Notes under the pieces: model-generated
What the model saw: the letters and a program-made list of their open reading frames with translations, nothing else
The model's database searches: none
Told to the model about the DNA's origin: nothing
Source: Pseudomonadota bacterium
GTDB lineage: Bacteria; Pseudomonadota; Gammaproteobacteria; Burkholderiales; Burkholderiaceae_D
Assembly (NCBI GenBank): GCA_018241865.1
Contig: JAFECY010000255.1
Span: forward strand, 1 to 18,887
Length of the DNA: 18,887 nucleotides
Direction of reading: 5' to 3'
In this document: positions 1 to 7,330 of the stretch, one piece after another
Position numbering within the stretch: the stretch's first letter is position 1
Layout of the letters: each line of letters opens with the position of its first letter
Made by a program: the position numbers and the translations under genes

Positions 1-1876
1 GGCTGTCGGCGGCGAAGAAGGTCACTGGGCTGCGGCAATGCGCGGCCATGTTGGCGACGATGGGGTCGGCGGCGTTGAGCACCGCCATGCCGTCGCGGGC
101 GACGTTTTGCACGATCACGCGCTTCAAGACCGCCAAGTCTTCCACCGTGGTGATGTAGTTCAGGCCGAGGTGGTCGCCGCTGCCGACGTTGGTGACCACC
201 GCCACTTGGCAGCGGTCGAAGGCCAAGCCTTCGCGCAACACGCCGCCGCGCGCGGTCTCGAACACCGCCGCATCGACATCGGGGTGCAACAACACATTGC
301 GCGCGCTGCGCGGGCCGCTGCAATCGCCGCTGTCGGTCTGGCGGCCGTTGACATAGACGCCGTCGGTATTGGTCATGCCGACCCGCAAGCCGCCGGCGGC
401 GAGGATGTGCGCGATCAGGCGCACGGTGGTGGTTTTGCCATTGGTGCCGGTCACTGCGATCACCGGAATGCGGCCGTCGTCGCCGGGTGCGAACATGTCA
501 TTGACGATCGCTTCGCCGACCGCGCGGCCTTTGCCATAAGACGGCGAGAGGTGCATGCGCAAACCGGGCGCGGCGTTGACTTCGACGATGCCGCCGCCTT
601 GTTCTTCGATCGGCTTCAGCACGCTGCCGCACACCAGATCGACGCCGCAGATGTCGAGGCCGATCATTTGCGCCGCCGCTACCGCGCAGGCGGCAACATC
701 GGGATGGACGTCGTCGGTGACGTCGGTGGCGCTGCCGCCGGTGGAAAGATTGGCGTTGTTGCGCAACACGACGCGCTGGCCGCGCGGCGGCACGCTATCG
801 GCGCTCCAACCTTGCACCGCCAGTCGCGCTAATGCAATGTCATCGAAACGAATCTTGGTCAGCGATGTGGCATGACCGCTGCCACGACGCGGATCGCTGT
901 TGACGATATCGACCAACTCGCGCACGGTATGTGTGCCGTCGCCGATCACCAGCGGCGGCTCGCGACGGGCGGCGGCGACCAGCTTGTCGCCCACCACCAG
1001 CAGGCGAAAATCGTTGCCGGGGATGTAGCGCTCGACCATCACATCATCACGAAATTGACGCGCGGCGTCGAAGGCGATTTGCATGTGTTCGCGCGAGGCG
1101 ACGTTGGCGGTGACGCCCTTTCCTTGGTTGCCATCCTTCGGTTTCACCACGACGGGTAAGCCGATTTCATGGGCGGCAGCCCAAGCGTCGTCGGCGCTGA
1201 CGACCAATCTGCCATGCGGCACCGGCACACCGGCGGCGGCCAGCAGTTTCTTGGTCAATTCCTTGTCTTGCGCGATGGTTTCGGCGATGGCGCTGGTGCT
1301 ATCCATCTCGGCGGCCTGAATGCGGCGCTGGCGGCTGCCCCAGCCAAACATCACCATGCTGCCCTCGGTCAAACGCCGATAAGGAATGTTGCGCGCCACG
1401 GCAGCGGCGACGATGGAACCGGTGCTGGGGCCGAGCCGCACGTCTTCATCCAGATCGCGCAATTGCGCCAGCGCGCCGTCGAGATCGAACGCGCTATCGT
1501 CAGCGGCGGCGCTGCATAGTTGCTGCGCTAGTTCGAGCGCCAAGCGGCCGACCGCTTCCTCGGTGTATTCCACCACCACCTGAAAAATACCCGGCTCCAA
1601 GGTCGGCGTGGTGCGGCTGAAGGTGACCGGGCAACCGGCTTGCGCCTGCAGGCCGAGCGTGGCCAACTCCAGCACTTGGGCGATCGACACGATATTGTTT
1701 TGCCCGGTCGGCTGCAGCGGGCCGATGCCGGGGAAGCGTTCGCGCAAGCGCGCCTCGAAACCGGGGTTGCTGCCGATGGCGATCTTGGCCGGGCTGCAAG
1801 CGACCACCGCTTCGATGGCGGTCTGTTGCGTCCAGAGATTCGGGCCGCGCAAAGCGCGAATGCGGGAAACTTCCAT
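1..1876 (-). CDS. cphA: Cyanophycin synthetase (downstream paralogue), 3' end outside window
   Basis: Synthesises cyanophycin, the cytoplasmic polymer of an aspartate backbone with arginine side chains. In this family the ATP-grasp domain adds Arg and the Mur-ligase-like domain adds Asp, both using ATP. Seen: the start MEVSRIRALRGPNLW; an N-domain to about residue 160; an ATP-grasp domain at about 200-465 with VVKPKDGNQGKGV, ERYIPGNDFRLLVVG, NSDPRRG and IVEVNAAPGL; then a Mur-type domain with P-loop VTGTNGKTTTVRL at about 474-486, ETARGGVLREGL, and TNVGSGDHLGLNY. The frame is open to the left edge, with 625 codons visible and no stop. The N-domain lacks the usual HxxEHxxxE: the aligned stretch reads QVLELATLGLQ (67-77). 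The start lies 12 bases after the stop of the upstream paralogue, with a weak AGGA over that stop, so the two are co-transcribed. Function is confident for the Mur and ATP-grasp domains; the N-domain is probably not catalytic. Confidence 0.93.
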   Translation of the reverse strand, partial: MEVSRIRALRGPNLWTQQTAIEAVVACSPAKIAIGSNPGFEARLRERFPGIGPLQPTGQNNIVSIAQVLELATLGLQAQAGCPVTFSRTTPTLEPGIFQVVVEYTEEAVGRLALELAQQLCSAAADDSAFDLDGALAQLRDLDEDVRLGPSTGSIVAAAVARNIPYRRLTEGSMVMFGWGSRQRRIQAAEMDSTSAIAETIAQDKELTKKLLAAAGVPVPHGRLVVSADDAWAAAHEIGLPVVVKPKDGNQGKGVTANVASREHMQIAFDAARQFRDDVMVERYIPGNDFRLLVVGDKLVAAARREPPLVIGDGTHTVRELVDIVNSDPRRGSGHATSLTKIRFDDIALARLAVQGWSADSVPPRGQRVVLRNNANLSTGGSATDVTDDVHPDVAACAVAAAQMIGLDICGVDLVCGSVLKPIEEQGGGIVEVNAAPGLRMHLSPSYGKGRAVGEAIVNDMFAPGDDGRIPVIAVTGTNGKTTTVRLIAHILAAGGLRVGMTNTDGVYVNGRQTDSGDCSGPRSARNVLLHPDVDAAVFETARGGVLREGLAFDRCQVAVVTNVGSGDHLGLNYITTVEDLAVLKRVIVQNVARDGMAVLNAADPIVANMAAHCRSPVTFFAADS

Positions 1877-1888
1877 GTGATGCCGATC

Positions 1889-4051
1889 CTATTTTCCTTG
1901 CATGGATTGCGGCTCGAAAGTTCGCAATCCGGCGCTAATCAATTGTGGGTCGATGCCCACCGCCCATGCCGCGGCAATCGCAGCGAGTAGGCTTTCCCTA
2001 TCCTCTGCCACGGCGAAAGCCGGCAGCGGCAGGCTGCTTTCCTTGCCGGCTTGCACCAACACGACTTCGTCATCGCGGCGAAACACCACGCGGCCGCCCT
2101 GCTGCCGATGCGCCGCCAGCGCCGGTGTGTTTTCGGCGAGCGCATAAAACAGCACGCTGCCGTCGCACAGCTCGGCCATCGCCACTACCAGCGGATCGGC
2201 GGCGTGCAACACGGCCACGCCGTCCGGCAACACCACATCGACCTGGGCGCGCAGCACGTTCGCCACCTGCTCCGCTTCGTGGACATAAAACTCCGCCAGC
2301 TCCGACGCGAGCGTCACATCGGTCACGACGCCGACCGCGCAGCGATCATAGGCCAGCCCTTCGGACAAGATCATGCGGCTGCCGTTTTCAAACACCGCCG
2401 CCTGCATGTTGCGGTTGATGAGCAGGCGCTGACCGGCGGCCCAGTTGGCGCAATCGCGCTGCTCGATCTGGCGAGCGTTCATATACAGGCCTGTGCTGCA
2501 AGCCAGCCCGACGTAGCGGCCGGCGACGTGCAACATCCAAGCCGTCAAGCGCGCGATCAGCGCCGTGCCGCGACTGCCGGCAATGCCGATCAAGGGAATG
2601 CGACCGCTGTCCTGCGGCGCGAATAAATGCTCGACGATGGCCGCGCCGACATTGCGCGGCTGGCCGCCGGCCGGCTTGATGTGCGCCAGCAAACCGGGGC
2701 TGGCGTTGACTTCGATGATCGCGCCGCGCTGCGCTGCCAGCGGCCGCGCAATATCTTCGGCGACCAAGTCGATGCCGGCGATGTCGAGCCCGACCACGCG
2801 CGCGGCGAGGGTCGCCATCGCCGCGACGTCAGGATGGACGGCGTCGGTGACATCCAGCGCGACATTGCCATTGCGCTGGATCAGCACGCGCTGTCCGGCA
2901 GCCGGCACGGCGGTCGGCGTCAAATGCTGGCGCTGTAGATCGAGCAGAATTTCGCCGGATGCAGCCGGCTTAATCACGCCCAACGGAAACTCCTCGCTCT
3001 CGCCGCGCCGCGGGTCGCTGTTCAACTGCGCATCGACCAGTGCGTTCACGGTCGAAGTGCCGTCGCCGGTGATCCATGCCGCTTCGCCACGGGCGGCGGC
3101 GACCACGCGGGAGCCGACCACCAGCAGGCGATGCTCGTTGCCGGGGATGCATTGCTCGACGATCACGCTGCCGTCGTCACCCGCCGTGCGCGCCAACGCA
3201 AACGCCGCCAGCACTTCTTCGCGGCTCGACAAATCGAGCGACACGCCGCGGCCGTGATTGCCGTCCTGCGGCTTGATCGCCACCGGCAAGCCGATGTCTT
3301 GCGCTGCTTCCCAAGCTGCTTCGGCGCTCTCGACGATCGCGCCTTGCGGCACCGGCACGCCGCAGGAGTGCAGCAACGATTTGGTCAAGTCTTTGTCGCT
3401 GGCGATGCCTTCGGCAATCGCGCTGGTGCGGTCGGTTTCGGCAGTCCAGATGCGCCGCTGCGCCGCGCCGTAACCGAGCTGCACCAGATTACCGTCGGTT
3501 AGGCGGATGGAGGGAATCTTGCGCTCGGTGGCGGCATCGACGATGTGGGCGGTGCTGGGACCGAGACAGAGCGCATCGACTTGTTCGCGCAAGGCGGCGA
3601 CGGTGGCCGCGACCTCATACGGCTTGTCCTCGATGGCCGCCATCAGCAAATCGCGGGCGGCGGCTAGCGCGGCGCGGCCGACTTCTTCTTGGCGGGTACG
3701 GAAGGCTACTTTGTATACGCCGCGCACCGCGGTCTGGCGCGCCTTGCCGAAACCGGTTTGCATGCCGGCCATGTTTTGTAATTCCAACACCACGTGTTCG
3801 AGGATATGCCCCGCCCAAGTGCCTTCGCGCAGGCGTTCGAGAAAGCCGCCGCGCGTGCCGACACCGCAGCGATGCTCGATCAAACCGGGCAGCCAAGTGG
3901 TCAGGCGTTCGTACAAACCGGGGATGGTGTTGGAGGGGGCGTCTTCCAGCGCGCCGATATCGACCCAAGCTTCGATCACTTGACGATACGTCCAGATGTT
4001 CGGCCCGCGCAGACAGGTCACGCGCAGAAACGCGATGGTTTTATTGGTCAT
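1889..4051 (-). CDS. cphA: Cyanophycin synthetase paralogue with degenerate Mur-ligase domain (CphA'-type)
   Basis: Complete 720-residue member of the cyanophycin synthetase family and first gene of the cph operon. Seen: FLRVTCLRGPNIW near the start; an N-domain with GHILEHVVLELQ, giving H82, E85, H86 and E90, the residues of the hydrolytic third site described for some CphA1 enzymes; an ATP-grasp domain at about 205-480 with IKPQDGNHGRGV, EQCIPGNEHRLLVVG, NSDPRRG and IIEVNASPGL. The following Mur-like domain has the right fold-level similarity but no catalytic motifs: the P-loop is GIAGSRGTALIARL (about 487-500, no Lys, no Thr pair), ETARGG is replaced by ENGSRM, and TNVGxxDH by TDVTLASEL. 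The protein ends at FEPQSMQGK, where other family members continue into the Mur C-terminal domain, so it is about 150 residues shorter than a full-length CphA1. Inference: it can still use ATP-grasp (Arg-adding or CphA2-like) chemistry but not Asp ligation. It may act as partner of the downstream synthetase. The start ATG has only a weak ribosome site. Confidence 0.93.
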   Translation of the reverse strand: MTNKTIAFLRVTCLRGPNIWTYRQVIEAWVDIGALEDAPSNTIPGLYERLTTWLPGLIEHRCGVGTRGGFLERLREGTWAGHILEHVVLELQNMAGMQTGFGKARQTAVRGVYKVAFRTRQEEVGRAALAAARDLLMAAIEDKPYEVAATVAALREQVDALCLGPSTAHIVDAATERKIPSIRLTDGNLVQLGYGAAQRRIWTAETDRTSAIAEGIASDKDLTKSLLHSCGVPVPQGAIVESAEAAWEAAQDIGLPVAIKPQDGNHGRGVSLDLSSREEVLAAFALARTAGDDGSVIVEQCIPGNEHRLLVVGSRVVAAARGEAAWITGDGTSTVNALVDAQLNSDPRRGESEEFPLGVIKPAASGEILLDLQRQHLTPTAVPAAGQRVLIQRNGNVALDVTDAVHPDVAAMATLAARVVGLDIAGIDLVAEDIARPLAAQRGAIIEVNASPGLLAHIKPAGGQPRNVGAAIVEHLFAPQDSGRIPLIGIAGSRGTALIARLTAWMLHVAGRYVGLACSTGLYMNARQIEQRDCANWAAGQRLLINRNMQAAVFENGSRMILSEGLAYDRCAVGVVTDVTLASELAEFYVHEAEQVANVLRAQVDVVLPDGVAVLHAADPLVVAMAELCDGSVLFYALAENTPALAAHRQQGGRVVFRRDDEVVLVQAGKESSLPLPAFAVAEDRESLLAAIAAAWAVGIDPQLISAGLRTFEPQSMQGK

Positions 4052-4278
4052 GTTTCACTATGTATGGAAGGCCTTCATGTCCTTCCGCGTTCGGCAAGCA
4101 TCAAACCGTTCCGTCGGGCGGCGCAGAAATATTTATCGCCGCGTTCAACCGCTTTGACGCTTGAGCCGTTTATGCTTGATTCATTTAACGAATTGCCTGT
4201 GCTTTTGTTATAGGCAAATCCCCACATCCCTGAAACACCGTTGCAAAAGGCGCAAGCCCAGCGCAGAACCATTCCAGA
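4052..4278. promoter_or_regulatory. Divergent intergenic region between cph operon and ABC exporter
   Basis: This 227-bp spacer must hold the promoters of two divergent transcription units. It is more AT-rich than the flanking genes at about 4120-4220. On the minus strand TATAAC (4212-4207) is the best -10 candidate for the cph operon. The matching -35 at 17-bp spacing (TTTCAG, 4235-4230) is poor, so the call is weak. On the plus strand TTGACG (4154-4159) resembles a -35 but has no good -10 at normal spacing. In the cph leader, GGAAGG (4066-4071) and CCTTCC (4081-4086) form a 6-bp inverted repeat with a 9-nt loop, 15 bases from the cph start codon. No known regulator site was recognised. Confidence 0.4.
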
Positions 4279-6555
4279 ATGACAAGCTTCATCCACGCTA
4301 ACCCTGCTGCCGATTCCGCCAGCCTCGTCCTCCCGCCGACTTGGCAAACGGCCGTCGCGGCGCAACTGGATTCTGATGAGAACGTTATCGCGTGGCTGCA
4401 GGTTGACCTCGACGCCAAACTTCATTTCACCGACGGCTTGCTGGTCTTGACCGAGCGCCGCTTGCTTGCGCGTGCAGCGGGCGAGGACGGTTGGCGCGAC
4501 TGGATTTTCCGTGCAGATTTGTCATTGCAGCATCACGATCACGCCGGCGTCGGCCATCTGGCATTGATCGACGCTCAAGGGCAATTGGCGGCGTGGCGCT
4601 TCACCCTCGGTCACAATCTGAGCGCGCTGCGCCTGCTCGACCAATTCGCCTTACGCCAGCAAGCCGCGCTGTCCGGCCAGCCGCCGCAAGAACCGGAGCG
4701 CAATGCCTGCCCGACCTGCAAAGCGCCGTTGGAAGCCGATCAGGAAGAATGCCCGGTCTGCAGCCGCGTCATCCACACCCCGCCTTCGACCTGGACCCTG
4801 TTCCGCCTGTGGCGCTTCGCCAAGCCATACAAGGGTGCGCTCTTGGCCGGTTTCTTTCTGACCCTGCTCGGCACCGCCGCCTCGATGGTGCCGCCTTATT
4901 TGTCGATGCCGCTGATGGACAAAGTGCTGATCCCTTACCAGAACGGCAAGCAGATCGACCCGATGCTGGTCGGCCAGTATCTCGGCGGCTTGCTGGCGGC
5001 AGCGCTGCTGGCCTGGGGCTTGAGCTGGGCCAAGACTTACATTCTGGCGCTGGTGTCGGAACGCATCGGCGCCGACTTACGCACCACCACCTACGAACAT
5101 TTGCTGCGGCTATCGCTGGAATACTTCGGCGGCAAACGCACCGGCGATTTGATGTCGCGCATCGGCAGCGAAAGCGACCGCATCTGCGTGTTCCTGTCGC
5201 TGCACTTGCTCGACTTCGCCACCGACGTGCTGATGCTGGCGATGACGGCGGCGATTTTGTTTTCCATCGACCCGTGGCTGGCGCTCGTCACCTTGCTACC
5301 GCTGCCGATCATTGCTTGGATGATCCACGTGGTGCGCGACAAGTTGCGCACCGGCTTCGAGAAAATCGACCGCGTCTGGGGCGAAGTCACCAACGTGCTG
5401 GCCGACACCATTCCCGGCATCCGCGTGGTGAAAGCCTTTGCCCAGGAAAAGCGCGAAGCCGACCGCTTCCGCGAAGCCAACCAGCACAACCTCGCCGTCA
5501 ACGATCGACTGAATAAAACGTGGTCGCTGTTCTCGCCCAGCGTGTCGCTGCTGACCGAACTGGGTTTGCTGGTGGTGTGGGGCTTCGGCATCTGGCAAGT
5601 CGCACGCGGCCAAATCACGGTCGGCGTGCTGACCGCTTTCATCGCCTACATCAGCCGCTTCTACGGCCGACTGGATTCGATGAGCCGCATCGTTTCGGTA
5701 ACACAGAAATCGGCTTCAGCCGCCAAGCGCATTTTCGATATCCTCGACCATGTATCGAGCGTGCCGGAACCGGCGCAACCAGTGAAAATGCAAGAAGTGC
5801 AGGGCAGAATCGACATCATCGACGTCGGTTTCCGCTATGGCAACCGCGCCGTCAATCGCGGCATCAACCTCAGCATCAAGCCCGGCGAAATGATCGGCTT
5901 GGTCGGTCACAGCGGTTCCGGCAAGAGCACTTTGGTCAACTTGATCTGCCGCTTCTACGACGTCGCCGAAGGCGCGATCCGGCTCGACGGCACTGACATT
6001 CGCGCCTTCGCCATCGCCGATTACCGCCGCAACATCGGGCTGGTGCTGCAGGAACCTTTCCTATTTTTCGGCACCATCGCCGAGAACATCGCCTACGGCA
6101 AACCGGATGCCAGCCGCGCCGAAATCATGGCGGCCGCACGCGCGGCGCACGCGCACGAATTCATCCTGCGCCTGCCGCAAGGCTACGACTCGATGGTGGG
6201 CGAACGCGGCCAAGGCTTGTCCGGCGGCGAGCGCCAGCGCATCTCGATCGCGCGTGCGCTCTTGATCGACCCGCGCATCCTGATCCTCGACGAAGCCACC
6301 TCCTCGGTCGATTCGGAAACCGAAAAAGAAATCCAGAAAGCGCTCGACAATCTGGTGCAAGGCCGCACCACCATCGCCATCGCCCACCGCCTCTCGACCC
6401 TGCAGCGCGCCGACCGGCTGGTGGTGCTCGATCGCGGGCAAGTGGTGGAAGAGGGTAGCCATGATGATTTGATGGCGCGCGAGGGCGCTTACTATCGGCT
6501 GTATCAGGCGCAGGCGCGCAATGGCGAGTTGGTTGATAGTGGGGAGGAGGAATAG
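4279..6555 (+). CDS. ABC exporter (fused membrane and ATPase domains) of the cyanophycin locus
   Basis: A 758-residue half-transporter, expected to work as a homodimer in the inner membrane and export an unknown substrate. Domains in order: residues 1-135, a soluble domain (DLDAKLHFTDGLLVLTERR, then VGHLALID and AAWRFTLG) that looks like a PH-like beta domain; a zinc ribbon C144-x2-C147-x10-C158-x2-C161; a six-helix exporter membrane domain at about 185-475; and an ATPase domain at about 508-745. The ATPase has Walker A GHSGSGKST (543-551), Q-loop Q591, signature LSGGE (647-651), Walker B LILDE (668-672) and H-loop H703, all intact. The first 170 residues are absent from ordinary MsbA-like exporters. 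The gene is divergent from the cph operon, and exporters of this layout are annotated as cyanophycin metabolism-associated. Export of lipid or peptide is equally possible from sequence alone. The start at 4279 has no clear ribosome site but fits the full N-domain. Confidence 0.92.
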   Translation: MTSFIHANPAADSASLVLPPTWQTAVAAQLDSDENVIAWLQVDLDAKLHFTDGLLVLTERRLLARAAGEDGWRDWIFRADLSLQHHDHAGVGHLALIDAQGQLAAWRFTLGHNLSALRLLDQFALRQQAALSGQPPQEPERNACPTCKAPLEADQEECPVCSRVIHTPPSTWTLFRLWRFAKPYKGALLAGFFLTLLGTAASMVPPYLSMPLMDKVLIPYQNGKQIDPMLVGQYLGGLLAAALLAWGLSWAKTYILALVSERIGADLRTTTYEHLLRLSLEYFGGKRTGDLMSRIGSESDRICVFLSLHLLDFATDVLMLAMTAAILFSIDPWLALVTLLPLPIIAWMIHVVRDKLRTGFEKIDRVWGEVTNVLADTIPGIRVVKAFAQEKREADRFREANQHNLAVNDRLNKTWSLFSPSVSLLTELGLLVVWGFGIWQVARGQITVGVLTAFIAYISRFYGRLDSMSRIVSVTQKSASAAKRIFDILDHVSSVPEPAQPVKMQEVQGRIDIIDVGFRYGNRAVNRGINLSIKPGEMIGLVGHSGSGKSTLVNLICRFYDVAEGAIRLDGTDIRAFAIADYRRNIGLVLQEPFLFFGTIAENIAYGKPDASRAEIMAAARAAHAHEFILRLPQGYDSMVGERGQGLSGGERQRISIARALLIDPRILILDEATSSVDSETEKEIQKALDNLVQGRTTIAIAHRLSTLQRADRLVVLDRGQVVEEGSHDDLMAREGAYYRLYQAQARNGELVDSGEEE

Positions 6556-6578
6556 CCAGCATGGGAACTTCTTTTTTG

Positions 6579-6744
6579 AACCACGGCGGGCACGGCGAAA
6601 AGCGGATCACTCCTTCCCCTTCAAGGGGAAGGCGGGGATGGGGATGGGTTGAATGCGGCACACACCCCATCCCCACCCTAACCCTCCCCTTGAAGGGGAG
6701 GGAAGATGAAGGTTTGCGCCGTGTTCGCCGTGCCCGCCGTGGTT
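6579..6744. repeat. MITE-like palindromic repeat with 21-bp perfect terminal inverted repeats
   Basis: The 21 bases at 6579-6599 (beginning AACCACGGCGGGCACG) are the exact reverse complement of 6724-6744. Inside them is a second symmetrical layer. A 10-bp palindrome around a single base lies at 6612-6632 (CCTTCCCCTT / AAGGGGAAGG), mirrored by another at 6682-6702 (CCCTCCCCTT / AAGGGGAGGG). Between these, GGGGATGGGGATGGG (6634-6648) faces CCCCATCCCCACCC (6665-6678). The whole 166 bp can fold as one long imperfect hairpin or a cruciform. The heptamer TTTTTTG occurs at 6572-6578 and at 6751-6757, a possible target duplication, although the right copy is 6 bases away from the repeat end. There is no transposase and no convincing reading frame. 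It may also end transcription from the exporter gene. Confidence 0.85.
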
Positions 6745-6767
6745 AAATTATTTTTTGCCGACACAAC

Positions 6768-7232
6768 ATGCCTGACTTCACTCTCACCCGCACCCCCTTC
6801 GGCAAGTTAACCTTGATCCGCGCCGATGGCGAACGCTTAGAAAACGTCTCCCCAGTGCGCGCCTTCCCGATTCAAGCGCCGGACGAGGGCATCGCCTTGG
6901 TCAGTCCCGACGGCAGCGAAGTGGCGTGGATCGCGCGCCTGTCCGATTTGCCAAACGCAACGCGGCAACTGATCGAGGAAGAACTGGCCGGGCGCGAATT
7001 CATGCCCGAGATCGCCCGCATCGAAACCGTCAGCAGCTTCGCCACGCCCTGCACCTGGACCGTCGCCACCGATCGCGGGCAAACCAGCTTCGTGCTGCGC
7101 GGCGATGAAGATATCCGTCGCATCGGCAAGTCCTCGCTGCTGATCGCCGACAACCACGGCATTCATTTCCTGATCCGCGACCTGCAGGCGCTCGACCGCC
7201 ACAGCCGCAAGATACTCGATCGCTTTCTTTGA
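6768..7232 (+). CDS. DUF1854 family protein, cyanophycin-locus associated
   Basis: A 154-residue soluble protein with no signal peptide or membrane segment, recognised as the DUF1854 family. Members of this family occur beside cyanophycin synthetase and the exporter type found here, and the biochemical role is not known. Visible features: an N-terminal half with GKLTLIRADGERLENVSPVRAFP and DEGIALVSPDGSEVAWI; a central DLPNATRQLIEEEL helix followed by REFMPEIARIETVSS; and a C-terminal half with TPCTWTVATDRG, FVLRGDEDIRRIG, LLIADNHGIHFLIRD and LDRHSRKILDRFL. It reads in the same direction as the exporter 212 bp upstream, separated only by the palindromic repeat, so an original exporter-DUF1854 operon interrupted by the repeat is plausible. 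No good ribosome site precedes the ATG. Family assignment is confident; function is open. Confidence 0.88.
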   Translation: MPDFTLTRTPFGKLTLIRADGERLENVSPVRAFPIQAPDEGIALVSPDGSEVAWIARLSDLPNATRQLIEEELAGREFMPEIARIETVSSFATPCTWTVATDRGQTSFVLRGDEDIRRIGKSSLLIADNHGIHFLIRDLQALDRHSRKILDRFL

Positions 7233-7270
7233 CTTTTGGGCGACGCCGCACCGCAGAACACTGCTTTTCG

Positions 7271-7311
7271 CTCACATCGTGCCATTTATGGTGTATAGTA
7301 CATCCATGTAC
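7271..7311 (+). promoter_or_regulatory. vapBC promoter with overlapping palindromic operator
   Basis: A -35 element CTCACA (7271-7276; four of six consensus bases) and a -10 element TATAGT (7294-7299; five of six) are separated by exactly 17 bp. A palindrome GTACAT-CC-ATGTAC (7298-7311) with 6-bp perfect arms overlaps the end of the -10 box. It lies inside a wider, spaced GTGTA...TACAC pair (7291-7295 and 7308-7312). This is the arrangement expected for autorepression by the VapBC complex through the VapB DNA-binding domain. The start codon of vapB is 19 bases beyond the palindrome. Confidence 0.65.
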
Positions 7312-7330
7312 ACACATCGAGGCAGATGCT

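Noticed and set aside
38..832. A 264-codon plus-strand open frame at the left edge
   Set aside because: It is the shadow of the left-edge cyanophycin synthetase, whose minus-strand frame carries family motifs throughout.
4154..4176. TTGACG and TATGCT as a promoter for the ABC exporter
   Set aside because: The spacer is only 11 bp, too short for a sigma-70 promoter.
6561..6746. A 61-codon open frame inside the palindromic repeat
   Set aside because: It lies almost wholly within the inverted-repeat element and has no protein-like sequence.
7229..7330. Longer form of the antitoxin starting at 7229
   Set aside because: It would translate through the vapBC promoter and operator and overlap the DUF1854 stop. 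The AbrB-like domain starts at the ATG at 7331, which has a GAGG ribosome site.
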